From contig CM057151.1 of assembly GCA_029962745.1 (NCBI GenBank), forward strand, positions 38,133,114 to 38,197,113: DNA of 64,000 nt. The letters are read 5' to 3'. The notes under the pieces are model-generated. The model searched no databases and had not been told where the DNA came from. It was given only the letters and a program-made list of their open reading frames with translations. Below, piece by piece: positions 27,201 through 34,082 of the stretch. The position numbers and the translations under genes were made by a program. This DNA comes from Echinometra lucunter. Its lineage: Eukaryota; Echinodermata; Echinoidea; Camarodonta; Echinometridae. Numbering within the stretch: the stretch's first letter is position 1; each line of letters starts with the position of its first letter.

Positions 27201-30200
27201 TTCAATTTCATCACTTTTAAGTATAGTATCACCCAAATTATGCCTTTGGCCAGGGAGGGGCAGGCCTATAAGGCATCGATACTCCTCTAACAAATAAACT
27301 GCAAGAGACATGTCTATTAATTAGAGAAGGGATGAATGATCATTCAAGTGTTCCACTTCTAAAAAAAAGGGGGAAAATAGTGATAAGGGATGTATATTTG
27401 TGGAAGGATGTCCACTTGTAGTAATGAGGCTTAGGGAAAAAGCTGTTCCATTCACTGCAAAGTGGACATCAGGACAGAAAAATGAACTACCAGCAATGGG
27501 TTAATTCATCCACAAAAAGGTCCTCACCACAACAAATAATAATGCCTCCGGCAACCACCTACGGTGGGCGGAGGCATAAAAATCAAACTGATGAATGCAA
27601 CTAAAAACAATATTCAGTGAGAAAAAAAAATGCCTCCTCACGGAAATTAAGTTGGGAATTCAAGGCGAGGTCAACTATAGGGAGAGTGAACACAGTAGAA
27701 ATATCCCTTGATGGCTTTCAATAAAAGTGGGTTAGTGATCAACCAACCACAGGCCTGCATCCCACCATCGAGAAATAACTCAGTCAGCAAATCAGTTGGG
27801 GTGCACCGTTGAAGATGCTGAGCTGTGGTGTATATGCGCCTGGGTTTACCAAAAAAAAAAAAAAAAAAAAGGAACTAGCCTACCTTAGCATAAAAAAAGG
27901 GAAGAGAGAGGCAAGAAAAGAAAAAAAACTGTTAATGGGGAGAATATAGAACTGCACATGTGCAGATATCATTTCCCCCTGGGGCTTATTGTCTGGTGAG
28001 CCAAGGGCATAGACAACTGGCTGGTGATACAGGCAGGAAATGGATAGGAATCAGACCGCCCCTCCATCAGAAACTGCAACTGCAGCAATATGCATGACCC
28101 AGTGGCTCTCAAGGGCTGTGGGGATTACTGTTTGTGGAGGTGGGAAATACTGCTGGTCTAGGCATAAAGGGATACAAAAAACAAAAGAAACACGCAGGCA
28201 GAATTTCATCAGGTGACCTATTCCTGGTTCCTTTATCCTATATACCTTTGTGGAAGTTACTAATGTTGCTGAATGTATATTTCTGAGGTACAGAAATCAA
28301 GAAACTTTCTGGATGAAATAAAATATACTCAATGAACAACTTATGGTTTTACTATTAGAAAACAAGCTTAACTTCGCAATTAACAATTCCCCTCCCCCTT
28401 CCCAATTTCAAGTATTAGTAACTGGCACAAGGGAAATTATACTAACTTTTAACAAATTAAGTGAACACTTCACAATTAAACAATCCTCTTTAATGAGAAA
28501 TTTAAAAGGCAATATACAATGAATGACTTCTTACTGACATAATTTTCAGCCCAAAGGAAGTGAACAGGTCATCTAGCTCTTTACTTCTATTAATCAATAT
28601 CTCTTGACAACAAGCATCACCAGCAATGTCTTTTTTATCTTAAAGAAAAAAAAAACAAACCAAAAAAAAAAATGGATGTTTCAACAGTACAGTAGGATAT
28701 CGCAGACAAGGTCAATGCCAACTTTTTTCAACTTTGCCATAATAATCAACACTTTGATTGTGGGCATCAACGGAAAGACAAGACAAGACAAGTGACACTT
28801 ACAAGTGTCTGAACTTATATCCTTCTGATTTCAACACCTGAGAAGATCTGTTACATTTTATTGAAAAGGCCTAATCATTCAAAATATAATATTTCATATT
28901 TCAGGGGAAGTGAAGCAATTAACAGTATGCAACTACCAGTCTTGAATTATTTTGTTTTGGGGTTGATATATGTATGAGATTTCACATGGTACAAAACACA
29001 CATGTACTTTTAAGGTAATTGTATAAATATCATGCAACATGCCCTAGGGCTTTCTTCACCCCAAATCATGAAATGAAAATCTGATCAAAATAAGTTTATC
29101 TTTATAATATATTACTGCACAATCCCAAAGTCACTGTGAATTATTTCCCATGACATGTCTGCTAACAGTGATTCAAAACAAAACTAACGAAATACTTAAA
29201 TTTTGTGATGCATACTGCAATTATTAATTAACCACAATTTTAAGCCTATAGTACAGACAATGACAATGTCCCTCAACTATTAAAGTACTACAGCTGAAAC
29301 AAAAACACAAACTACATAGAGAGAGGCAGAATGCAACAAAAGTTGCCAATTTCAAAACTAAGTTTTCAAAATTTTCCACAAAAATCATAGATGCAAAAGT
29401 TTTGTCACCTTAAAATTGCTACAGTACGTCTTATTTAGTAAGCCAACCGAACTTTTGCCTCCTTCAAATTGCTGCAGTGTGTGTTATGTAGTGTGAATGT
29501 AATGTAACAATCAAGGGAAGTGCACTAGTCATACCTCTTTTGGAGGAATATATCACCACTACTTGTAATCCAAAAAAGAAAAACCTGTCGGCATGTCTAG
29601 CAACAGTCTAGGCTGTGGATTGATTCATCCATTATCATGGAATGAGTGAAATATATACAACGCTAACACAGGGTCACAGCCCGGCTACTGGTGGGAGACG
29701 GCTAGAAGGGAACAGATCGCTATTTCGATGATAATAGTTTGGGTTGATAATGGCATAGCAGCACGGTAAGGCTATGTAAGGTACTGGAACGTGTCAAAAT
29801 GTAAACTGTGACAAATATTCAATCGTTTATGAGCTGATGCAGTTTAACAGGTTTCAAATTCATTGCATTAATGTGTAATATTCCTTGTATTGTACATAGA
29901 TCAAAGGCAAACAAAAAAGAAACAAACATAAAGTTAAACAAACAGTTGTTGTGTAAACTTAACCCATGTTATTTGATATCTCCCATCTAAAATAAGGATT
30001 CCTCCTACCTACAGGAGTTGAAATATTTAAAGTGAAGAAATACTAAGCTTTGCCAAGGCTGAGTAGGTAAGAAAACTAATAGTTTAAGTCTTGGGATTAT
30101 AATATCGCCATAAATTTCCATCTATGATATTAGACAGTGAAACTGTACAAGGCAAGCCGAGTAGCACCTTACGAGAAGCCAAATAATGATTAAGAAGGGG

Positions 30201-30609
30201 AAATAAAGTCTTTCATCCAGCTTTAATTATGCAGAGAAGAAACATCCTTTCCACTAAATGCCTATAGAGAATGAGATGAGGAAGACAGGCTCCTTCCTCA
30301 GTTAAAGGACTGACAGGTGATAGAACATTCAAAGTTTGAACACAAGCAAGCTTGCAAGACCATCATGCATGAGTGGTCCCACTTCACTGTACAAAACATG
30401 TAAACAGAAGAACATATCACACTTTTTTTTTTCAAATGAATGAAAAAGAAAACGAGGTGAGAAAATTAAAAACCATCAAAACGTCAGGTAGGAGACAGTT
30501 CTCGCTACTTACCTTGTCCATTTGAAAATGACTGTACAGCAAATAATACTAATAACGTCAGAAGGATTTTCCGCCTGTGGCAGACAGCGAGGTCCACAAA
30601 GCTATACAT
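67..30609 (-). CDS. SURF-type fibrillar procollagen alpha chain, 5' part (28 exons, incomplete at 3' end)
   Basis: This is a fibril-forming collagen chain secreted to the extracellular matrix. Domain order read from the sequence: signal peptide, ten-cysteine VWC domain, 16 four-cysteine SURF modules, microexon, short imperfect Gly-X-Y helix, N-propeptidase site and N-telopeptide, then the start of the uninterrupted major helix. Fibrillar identity rests on phase-0 helix exons of 54 nt and related sizes, each starting with a Gly codon, and on a GMKGHQ motif near helix residue 84. SURF modules are known from sea urchin fibrillar chains with long N-propeptides (2-alpha type) and from fibrosurfin; VWC plus SURF plus fibrillar helix fits a 2-alpha-like chain, but 5-alpha-like is not excluded. 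Coding segments are 30513-30609, 19146-19367, the SURF exons between 17532 and 5619, and the helical exons between 5196 and 67. All chosen junctions have GT-AG borders and matching phases. The 3' half lies beyond base 1. Confidence 0.93.
499..597 (-). CDS. Exon 27: major helix, 99 nt
   Basis: Eleven triplets, with a charged block ([15 protein letters not shown]) and then [12 protein letters not shown]. 99 nt equals fused 45 + 54 units. Acceptor CATAG, donor GTAAGT. Confidence 0.9.
1038..1091 (-). CDS. Exon 26: major helix with cross-link lysine
   Basis: Six triplets ([18 protein letters not shown]). GMKGHQ matches the vertebrate GMKGHR motif, whose Lys-87 is the helical cross-link acceptor. 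Here the Lys is helix residue 84, one triplet earlier. Acceptor ACTAG, donor GTATAT. Confidence 0.9.
1548..1601 (-). CDS. Exon 25: major helix, 54 nt
   Basis: Six triplets ([18 protein letters not shown]). Acceptor TTTTAG, donor GTAAGT. Confidence 0.9.
1847..2010. mobile_element. Small TIR element (CTGGGCCCC termini) in an intron
   Basis: CTGGGCCCCGT at 1847 is mirrored by TGGGGCCCAG ending at 2010, and inner segments (ATGGTTACT / AGTTACCAT) are also inverted. This fits a 164-bp non-autonomous foldback element. A related one with GGGCCCYGTC termini lies at 39801-39950. Confidence 0.5.
2167..2220 (-). CDS. Exon 24: major helix, 54 nt
   Basis: Six triplets ([18 protein letters not shown]). 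Acceptor TCTCAG, donor GTGAGT. Confidence 0.9.
2450..2487 (+). repeat. Short hairpin repeat, copy 1
   Basis: ATGCCTCTGGC...GGCAAAGGCATAAA with the inner arms CCACC-TTC-GGT(A)G. The same motif recurs at 21349, 25037 and 27542. It lies in an intron; this copy has two stem mismatches. Confidence 0.75.
2704..2757 (-). CDS. Exon 23: major helix, 54 nt
   Basis: Six triplets starting with Gly ([18 protein letters not shown]). Acceptor TTCCAG, donor GTAAGT. Confidence 0.9.
3194..3238 (-). CDS. Exon 22: start of major triple helix
   Basis: 45 nt, five triplets ([15 protein letters not shown]), phase 0. Vertebrate fibrillar genes also place a 45-nt exon right after the telopeptide junction exon. Donor GTAAGT. 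Confidence 0.9.
3670..3828 (-). CDS. Exon 21: end of minor helix, N-propeptidase site and N-telopeptide
   Basis: 159 nt, 53 residues. Seven triplets and a final G-K-S lead into the non-helical [15 protein letters not shown]. An Ala-Gln bond at ASA-Q resembles the procollagen N-proteinase bond of vertebrate chains, and the Lys in FNKG is a plausible telopeptide cross-link donor. The segment ends [11 protein letters not shown] just before the major helix. Whether the propeptide is removed cannot be decided here; sea urchin SURF chains are reported to keep it on fibril surfaces. Confidence 0.85.
4088..4141 (-). CDS. Exon 20: minor triple helix, third part
   Basis: A 54-nt exon of six triplets beginning with Gly ([18 protein letters not shown]). 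Acceptor TTACAG, donor GTAAGT. Confidence 0.9.
4452..4499 (-). CDS. Exon 19: minor triple helix, second part
   Basis: 48 nt, 16 residues: [16 protein letters not shown]. Gly-X-Y resumes after an imperfection. Acceptor ATACAG, donor GTAAGT. Confidence 0.85.
4735..4800 (-). CDS. Exon 18: minor triple helix, first part
   Basis: 66 nt, phase 0, 22 residues: [22 protein letters not shown]. Five Gly-X-Y triplets (from GPR to GDA), rich in charged residues, end in a non-collagenous DINSA. This is the short N-propeptide helix typical of fibrillar procollagens. Acceptor TTACAG, donor GTAAGT. Confidence 0.85.
5183..5196 (-). CDS. Exon 17: 14-nt microexon linking SURF to the minor helix
   Basis: The exon reads CTGCCGGGCAGTAT, between acceptor ATCAG and donor GTAAGT. 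It enters in phase 1 and leaves in phase 0, adding Pro-Ala-Gly-Gln-Tyr at the junction. Skipping it would join a phase-1 SURF exon to phase-0 collagen exons and shift the frame, so it is needed. Evidence is the strong splice sites and the exact phase fit; homology cannot be tested at this size. Confidence 0.7.
5619..6038 (-). CDS. Exon 16: SURF module 16 (type A), last module
   Basis: 420 nt, phase 1-1, 140 residues, intact. It has [29 protein letters not shown], ending AKK. It is closest to modules 9 and 11 (SAYLT-like strand), so type A follows type A here. Acceptor CTGCAG; donor GTAAGT at 5613-5618. The open frame runs about 260 nt past the donor into the intron, which is coincidental. Confidence 0.88.
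6493..6924 (-). CDS. Exon 15: SURF module 15 (type A), frame breaks
   Basis: Recognisable parts in three frames: GVKLMDLE at the start, [10 protein letters not shown], then [11 protein letters not shown], then SDYILNTYQ and LTC..YIC, TQC..VRC. Each transition is a one-base deficit. Adding three bases gives 435 nt, 145 residues. Acceptor TTCCAG, donor GTGAGT. The alternation predicts type B for module 16, which is instead a second A. Confidence 0.75.
7225..7649 (-). CDS. Exon 14: SURF module 14 (type B), one frameshift
   Basis: 425 nt. Type [28 protein letters not shown]. The frame breaks once, near 7500, where TTTGCAGC should read as Phe-Gly-Ser of the conserved FGS. One extra G restores [12 protein letters not shown] and a 426-nt, 142-residue phase 1-1 exon. 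Acceptor ATCAG, donor GTGAGC. Confidence 0.85.
7955..8387 (-). CDS. Exon 13: SURF module 13 (type A), frame breaks
   Basis: The last third reads SCSQTQYLC, then LTSC..SC, with donor GTGAGA. Upstream, LWRLGF and GSTNPDGSG are recognisable but separated by a TAG at 8236-8238, and [14 protein letters not shown] is in another frame. I chose acceptor TTTTCAG at 8388-8389 because it gives the N-terminal AVIVT strand and near-normal length (433 nt); the alternative CAG at 8343-8344 would leave the module about 15 residues short. Confidence 0.7.
8633..9036 (-). CDS. Exon 12: SURF module 12 (type B), in-frame stop and frame breaks
   Basis: Type [19 protein letters not shown], a QLGC..YLC pair read in a second frame, SCK..REC. 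A TAA at 8939-8941 lies in frame between LNRP and PDGSG. Three further one-base steps occur between about 8790 and 8690, and one base is lacking before the donor GTAAGT. Restoring four bases gives 408 nt and 136 residues. Acceptor ATGTAG. Confidence 0.75.
9232..9660 (-). CDS. Exon 11: SURF module 11 (type A), frame breaks
   Basis: Type [33 protein letters not shown]. Between about 9480 and 9390 the conserved sequence passes through all three frames (PEEAL, then [12 protein letters not shown], then [11 protein letters not shown], then VNLNMQDV). Each step equals one missing base. Adding three gives 432 nt and 144 residues. Acceptor TTACAG, donor GTATAT, phase 1-1. Confidence 0.8.
9846..10272 (-). 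CDS. Exon 10: SURF module 10 (type B), frame breaks
   Basis: 427 nt with intact splice sites (acceptor TTGCAG, donor GTAAGT). Type B marks: [37 protein letters not shown]. The first part reads in one frame to about 10210, and the module then continues two frame steps away by about 10170. Two missing bases would restore 429 nt and 143 residues. Consensus error is more likely than decay, because both sides keep conserved residues. Confidence 0.8.
10441..11396 (-). CDS. Exon 9: SURF module 9 (type A), interrupted by an assembly gap
   Basis: Both halves of one module lie either side of 500 Ns (10546-11045). The 5' part has [11 protein letters not shown] and TTC..YVC; the 3' part has SCERIEC. The 33-34 bases flanking the gap are the same sequence, with one C missing on the left copy. 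Merging them gives 423 nt, a phase 1-1 exon of 141 residues, so nothing is missing from the exon. Acceptor CACAG, donor GTAAAT. Confidence 0.85.
10546..11045. other. 500-N assembly gap with overlapping flanks
   Basis: A run of exactly 500 N. The base string at 10513-10545 recurs at 11046-11079 with a single-C difference. The true gap size is therefore zero or negative, and the padding is a placeholder of conventional size. Confidence 0.9.
11781..12623 (-). CDS. Exon 8: SURF modules 7 and 8 fused (A-B pair)
   Basis: 843 nt, phase 1-1, 281 residues. Module 7 (about 12203-12623, type A): [29 protein letters not shown]. Module 8 (about 11781-12202, type B): [29 protein letters not shown]. The junction CSGV again falls on the Gly codon that carries an intron elsewhere. 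Acceptor TTTCAG, donor GTGAGT. Frame intact. Confidence 0.92.
12927..13772 (-). CDS. Exon 7: SURF modules 5 and 6 fused (A-B pair)
   Basis: 846 nt, phase 1-1, 282 residues with no intron between two complete modules. Module 5 (about 13358-13772, type A) has [17 protein letters not shown] and ISC..VPC. Module 6 (about 12927-13357, type B) has [22 protein letters not shown] and VSCK..VPC. They meet at CEGV, and this Gly codon is exactly where the other modules are split by a phase-1 intron. Acceptor TTTACAG, donor GTAAGT. Confidence 0.92.
13998..14438 (-). CDS. Exon 6: SURF module 4 (type B)
   Basis: 441 nt, phase 1-1, 147 residues, the longest single module. It has [25 protein letters not shown] and VNCK..LQC, all type B marks. 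Acceptor TCTCAG, donor GTAAGG. The frame opens further upstream in the intron, but the CAG acceptor gives the phase and length expected. Confidence 0.9.
14439..15164 (-). other. Intron 5, no feature seen
   Basis: A 726-nt intron between SURF modules 3 and 4. I find no exon-like or repeat structure in it. Confidence 0.6.
15165..15581 (-). CDS. Exon 5: SURF module 3 (type A)
   Basis: 417 nt, phase 1-1, 139 residues, intact. It shows [17 protein letters not shown] and TKC..YQC. The first strand VNIEAVSA followed by SLVAG marks type A. Acceptor TTTTCAG, donor GTAGGA, which is weaker than its neighbours. Confidence 0.9.
15873..16295 (-). CDS. Exon 4: SURF module 2 (type B)
   Basis: 423 nt, phase 1-1, 141 residues. 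Type B signature: LTWEV in the first strand, [11 protein letters not shown] with NADGSG, AIGC..YMC, and a third Cys in TCK followed by WPC. Acceptor TTACAG, donor GTGAGC. The reading frame is intact. Confidence 0.9.
16296..17100 (-). other. Intron 3, no feature seen
   Basis: This 805-nt stretch separates SURF modules 1 and 2. I see no additional module, RNA gene or inverted-repeat element in it. Confidence 0.6.
17101..17532 (-). CDS. Exon 3: SURF module 1 (type A)
   Basis: A 432-nt phase 1-1 exon encodes 144 residues. Four-cysteine SURF module: [10 protein letters not shown] near residue 45, then VSC..YVC and the C-terminal SDC..TDC pair. The first strand (VTITNVDV, then PISEG) lacks the Trp typical of type B, and the third Cys is not followed by Lys, so it is type A. 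Acceptor CTGCAG, donor GTGAGT. SURF modules are known only as structural repeats of sea urchin matrix proteins; their ligand is not evident from sequence. Confidence 0.9.
17838..17861. repeat. (CTTT)n microsatellite
   Basis: About six CTTT units lie in intron 2. The rest of 17533-18640 shows nothing I can identify. Confidence 0.9.
18640..19110. repeat. Degenerate tandem repeat in intron 2 next to the VWC exon
   Basis: Four diverged blocks at about 18650, 18795, 18940 and 19060 share a core like TCTGGTGACC-A-G-CCATTCTGCAGGA. Spacing is 120-145 bp. A 157-codon minus-strand ORF across it repeats phrases such as LQNSLW and LQNGLW, which reflects the DNA repeat. It lacks splice sites of the gene's phase and the cysteine pattern of its neighbours, so I treat it as non-coding. 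Confidence 0.5.
19146..19367 (-). CDS. Exon 2: von Willebrand factor C (VWC) domain
   Basis: A 222-nt exon in phase 1-1 encodes 74 residues. After an 18-residue linker it carries ten cysteines in the VWC pattern: a first Cys in LPCLYRG, then [18 protein letters not shown], and the terminal ECCPRC. VWC (chordin-like cysteine-rich) domains open the N-propeptides of many fibrillar procollagens. The acceptor is CACAG with the exon starting at 19367, and the donor is GTGAGT (19140-19145). The open frame continues past the donor, but that part is intron. Confidence 0.9.
21349..21384 (+). repeat. Short hairpin repeat, copy 2
   Basis: ATGCCTCCAGCACC-TTC-AGTGGGCAGAGGCATAAA: inverted outer arms and an inner hairpin, same orientation as the other copies. 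Intron 1. Confidence 0.8.
22457..22481. repeat. (TAG)n microsatellite
   Basis: About eight TAG/AGT units. A shorter related tract lies at 24347-24363. Confidence 0.9.
25037..25074 (+). repeat. Short hairpin repeat, copy 3
   Basis: GCCTCCAGCACCA-ACCTTCGGT-GGGCGGAGGC followed by ATAAA. Intron 1, just after a poly-C/poly-A tract (25004-25031). Confidence 0.8.
26282..26778. mobile_element. 497-bp TIR element with TTTAAAGGCATTGG termini, copy 1
   Basis: Left end TTTAAAGGCATTGGTTAAC, right end the inverse of TTTAAAGGCATTGGCTAAC. The interior has no coding potential. A second copy aligns along its length at 52073-52556, and a third left end is at 60290. Non-autonomous DNA-transposon type. Confidence 0.8.
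26808..26884. repeat. 77-bp hairpin element
   Basis: ATACCTGGCTTATAAT at the left is inverted as ATTATAAGCCAGGTAT at the right, around a loop of about 40 nt. It lies 30 bp from the neighbouring TIR element. Confidence 0.7.
27542..27580 (+). repeat. Short hairpin repeat, copy 4
   Basis: ATGCCTCCGGCAACCACCTACGGTGGGCGGAGGCATAAA type sequence; both outer (TGCCTCCG/CGGAGGCA) and inner (CCACC/GGTGG) stems are perfect. Intron 1. Confidence 0.85.
30513..30609 (-). CDS. Exon 1: signal peptide
   Basis: This encodes 32 residues plus one nucleotide. The start MYSF is followed by a basic CHRRK stretch, a hydrophobic core ([15 protein letters not shown]) and NGQ, a normal ER signal peptide. The ATG is chosen because it is the only in-frame start, has A at -3 and sits below the TATA box. 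The exon ends CAAG with donor GTAAGT (30507-30512). Its one-base overhang matches the two-base lead of the VWC exon and makes a Gly codon at the junction. Confidence 0.85.
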
Positions 30610-30653
30610 CTTGGTACAATCTTTGTGGGAACCCCAACACTCAGTACTAGCAT
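30558..30653 (-). other. Upstream ORF overlapping the collagen start codon
   Basis: In the predicted 5' UTR an ATG at 30651-30653 opens a 31-codon frame that passes the main ATG in another frame and stops with TGA at 30558-30560. Its context is weak (T at -3, C at +4), whereas the main ATG has A at -3. Such an overlapping uORF would reduce translation of the main frame. It exists in the mRNA only if transcription starts upstream of 30653, as the TATA position implies. Confidence 0.5.
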
Positions 30654-30724
30654 AAAGTGGAGACTACTGCCAAACTAACTTTTCCTGGCTCAGGGTTCTC
30701 ACTTTGCACTGAATGGCAGGCCAG

Positions 30725-30731
30725 CTTTATA
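30725..30731 (-). promoter_or_regulatory. TATA box (TATAAAG)
   Basis: On the minus strand the sequence reads TATAAAG, 116 bp upstream of the start codon. A start of transcription about 30 bp downstream would fall near 30700. A TCAGTG initiator-like hexamer lies at 30707-30712, only about 20 bp downstream, so the exact cap site is uncertain. The expected 5' UTR is roughly 90-100 nt. Confidence 0.6.
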
Positions 30732-30773
30732 TCCCCTTATTATGGGATATATGACACAGGGTCACTCCCTCAG

Positions 30774-30778
30774 CCAAT
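30774..30778. promoter_or_regulatory. CCAAT box of the collagen promoter
   Basis: A CCAAT pentamer lies on the plus strand (ATTGG in gene orientation), about 45 bp upstream of the TATA box. NF-Y sites work in either orientation and are common in fibrillar collagen promoters. It is a short motif, so the support is its position relative to the TATA box. Confidence 0.5.
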
Positions 30779-30779
30779 C

Positions 30780-33300
30780 ACAGTGGAAGTTGTGCAGTCC
30801 AGCTGGCTGCAGCTCTAGCCCATGTGTTTTTGGACTACTACTACTACCATACAGCTCATGCTGAAAAACATACACCTCTGTGCACACAGTTTTATACCTA
30901 GATGACATTTCTGCTATCAAGGAGTTTTTTTTTCCACTTTTTTTTTCCTCTCTCATCTTTCCTCACCTGATTTCTGTCAGAAAAGTGCTGGTGCACATAA
31001 ACTTAGTTTTGCGTTTCAATGCTTATTGTTGCAGAAATTTGTTACCTCTACATCAAATTGGGACAAAACAATCTGTGCACATGAATTACGTTTTTAACTT
31101 TTTCTTACTCAGCAAGTTGCCAGAATGCAAGATATTCTCCAGACTGACTTTAAAACATACACCATGATAGGTATATACCAGTTTATAAAAACTCTAATTT
31201 GAGGATAACATAATTCTAAGACTTCAATGCAAAGTAGAAAAAATATATATATTTAATAGAGAACCTGTCAAATGAACAATAACCAATAAAAAAGGAAAAA
31301 CAGTATTATATCATGTTTCATTTCCAATAAAAAGCCTGTAGTTTCTTGAAGCTCGTTCACAATCAAGTTATAACACATACACCAAATGATGCATACAATC
31401 TCCAAATTACAAAGTATGAAGTTTATGAAGTTTACTGGAGAAAGATGCAACATTACTGAACTAATTTTGAAACAAAATAATTATGAATTACTGTTGTAAA
31501 TCATTCACTGTTAACATCATTCATCTGGCACAAAGGGAGACTCTTATTCTATACATATTTTTAGTTGTTTTCATTCTCTTCATTTATATGTCAATTTGGG
31601 GGCATGGTCCTTTCAGTTCATATAAATCTATCAGCATAGCAGTACAAAAAGTATGTAAATATTGAAATGGGTTAATAAATCAACTTTGCAAAGTATCAGC
31701 CAATTCAAGTATTGCTCAAGATTATTCCCCTCTTATCTATTGCTCATGATTAAAGTATGTTGCATTCAAAAGAATTTTGCTGTTGTGGTTGGGTTTTTTT
31801 TCTTCAAAGAACAAAGTAGTCTATGTTCTGGTAAATTGGTGGTAACAATAAAAATCTTTTTTTTTCCCTTCAGAAGTAACAAAGTATACAATATTGCTCA
31901 TCAGGACAGAAACTGGAGCTCATTCAAAGATGTAAACTTTGAAATATTTTAATCATTTACTTACAGAGGTTTGTACAATCGTAATCTGGTACATATACAT
32001 TTTATCTTTTTCCCCCCCTTCAGAAGTAACAAAGGGTAAAATATTACTCATCAGGACAGGGAGTGGAGCTCATTCAAAGATGTAAACTTATTGAAATCAT
32101 TTGTTAACAGAGGTTTGTATAATTGAAATCTCAGTGGTTATAATCTGGTATACAGATATAAACAAAGTATATTCAAATACTGTACAGATACAATGAAATG
32201 TTTTTGTGCTTTCCTAAGGCATTTGCAGAAAATTTTGAAGTCAGAGTATATATCTATCTGTGGCTTTATAGTTCATGAGAAACTGAATTAAACTGATCCT
32301 AAATTGTTTATCATGAAGAAGACTGGATGTTACAACTAGCAGAATATTACCATAATTAAAAAAGAAACTTGCTGGAAATCACATTTATTGTATTTCACAA
32401 CTCTCTGTTGCACAAAGAGATCACAAATTGTAGGGAATACTTAATTTTATATCCCTCTTTGCTCACCCTATATATAAGTTTCTACCTTAGTTCTTGGACA
32501 AACATAATTTCTTTAAAGTCTTGAACATTCAGGATATCATTTTTTTTTTTTCGAATTCTGGGAGAATTTCTTTTCTGTTATTACCAGAACTCAATACTGC
32601 CTTGAACTGAAATTAGTTGCTTGAAGATTTTGCTGAAGTTTTGAGATAAAGGAACCCAAAACTTAATTTGTGTCCCAAGGTGTTATAAATTATTGTTACC
32701 ACTTGCTTTTCAGTAAACAGAAGGAATACTTCGTGCAGCTGCCTTGGATATTGTAGGCCTATTTTGCTATCCACCAACTAATATGTAGTCTGACTTTTTC
32801 AAATTTCAGACAAGACTTCTTCCGAAACCCTGTATCATGAGTACTTTCCGTATATCACTTTAAGAGACGATAAATGTTGAGTAGTGCAATAAGTGGTATA
32901 CATCAAGGGATACTGCGCATTAACTTAAACAAAAGCATTAACTAAAATATGAACATTGTCCCAACCAATCAAAATTCAAACGTAGTTTGTTAGTTCACTT
33001 CAGGCTAATCCGTTTCAACAACATAAACAACAACAAAATTTCATAAGGTTGAAATATTCAGTACATTGCTTATGCATATGAATTTTACAATTAAATGCAG
33101 CATCTTCTGACTTGCATCTGGTTAATTCAAAGTTCAAGAACAAAAACTTACCATATAATTGTATGTAATTTGGTGATATGATTATTGGAAACCCGAATCC
33201 AATGTAACTTTTGAGATGGGATGATTTAATTTATTTTCATACTGTCCTACTGCAATATTGTATGGTTACAGATCATTGTGCAGCTGTTAATAGAAGAAAT
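30780..33300. other. Upstream flank of the collagen gene, no gene seen
   Basis: AT-rich sequence upstream of the promoter. The only structure I find is a tandem duplication at 31868-32125. ORFs here are short and lack recognisable domains. Confidence 0.6.
31868..32125. repeat. Diverged tandem duplication, about 150-bp unit
   Basis: CTTCAGAAGTAACAAAG starts a block at 31868 and again at 32018. Both continue through CATCAGGACAG, GGAGCTCATTCAAAGATG and ACAGAGGTTTGTA. Confidence 0.8.
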
Positions 33301-33584
33301 CAGACATACAGTCTTCCTTAAAAAATCTACAAAGTGCTTAAAGTGATTACACAATGGTAACTTTTTTTTTTATATATGATCGAGAATAGAATTCTAAGAA
33401 GAATAACATTAAAAATTTGATGATTTTCAATCGAAATCAATGCATTTTGGCTTATTTTCTCATAAAAAGTCAAGAGTTGACCAAAAAATTTGAGTATGAG
33501 GTATGACGTAAAAGTTGGTACCCAGCTTCGTGCATTGCAGTTGTGCTGTATTATACCTTGCGCGCATTTTGCTAGATTTGCGCG

Positions 33585-33655
33585 ACAACCCACTTTGACA
33601 TCATTTTGACCTCAAAGTGGGTACCCGGTTGAAACCGGGTCACAGCTGAGGGGTC
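33585..33655. repeat. Two adjacent small hairpins
   Basis: CCCACTTTGA...TCAAAGTGGG is followed directly by ACCCGGTTGAAACCGGGT. The surrounding 33300-33800 is otherwise unremarkable and may be part of an inverted-repeat element whose ends I could not fix. Confidence 0.5.
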
Positions 33656-34082
33656 AAAAATATCCTGAAATCTTACATTTGGGGGTTTCCTTGGCAACAC
33701 GACTTTTAAAAAAATTTTAGGCAGATGATTTTCTGCTAATAAAATCATGCTCTTTTAAATGAACTAACATTGTTTCAGCATTGGGTACCCCCTTTAACCC
33801 GTTGACTACTGAATTCTCTCACTCCCACAGGCTTTATACACCAGCCTCTCAACTCACTTCCCCACTATGAGCAGGAGGTGGCAGCAATGCACATTAGCAC
33901 ACCAACATGAATTTCTGTAGGAAAGGCTTTGGATATAAAACTAAATCTCTAAAAACAAAGCAGAATTTCATGTTTTCGTACAAAGGTTATTGTATCCATG
34001 GAACAATTGAAATTGTCAGATGAGACTCATTCTTAGATGGTACTTCATCCAGTGCGGAACAAGGATAAGATGAAGCTCATCA

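Larger units (their letters stand above)
19368..30512 (-). other. Intron 1, 11.1 kb, repeat-rich, no exon seen
   Basis: This separates the signal-peptide and VWC exons. I found no further exon with collagen, VWC or SURF similarity, and the phases of exons 1 and 2 match directly. It holds three copies of a short hairpin repeat (21349, 25037, 27542), a 497-bp foldback element (26282-26778), a 77-bp hairpin (26808-26884), a (TAG)n tract (22457-22481) and homopolymers. Long first introns often carry enhancers in fibrillar collagen genes; no specific element can be assigned here. Confidence 0.75.
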
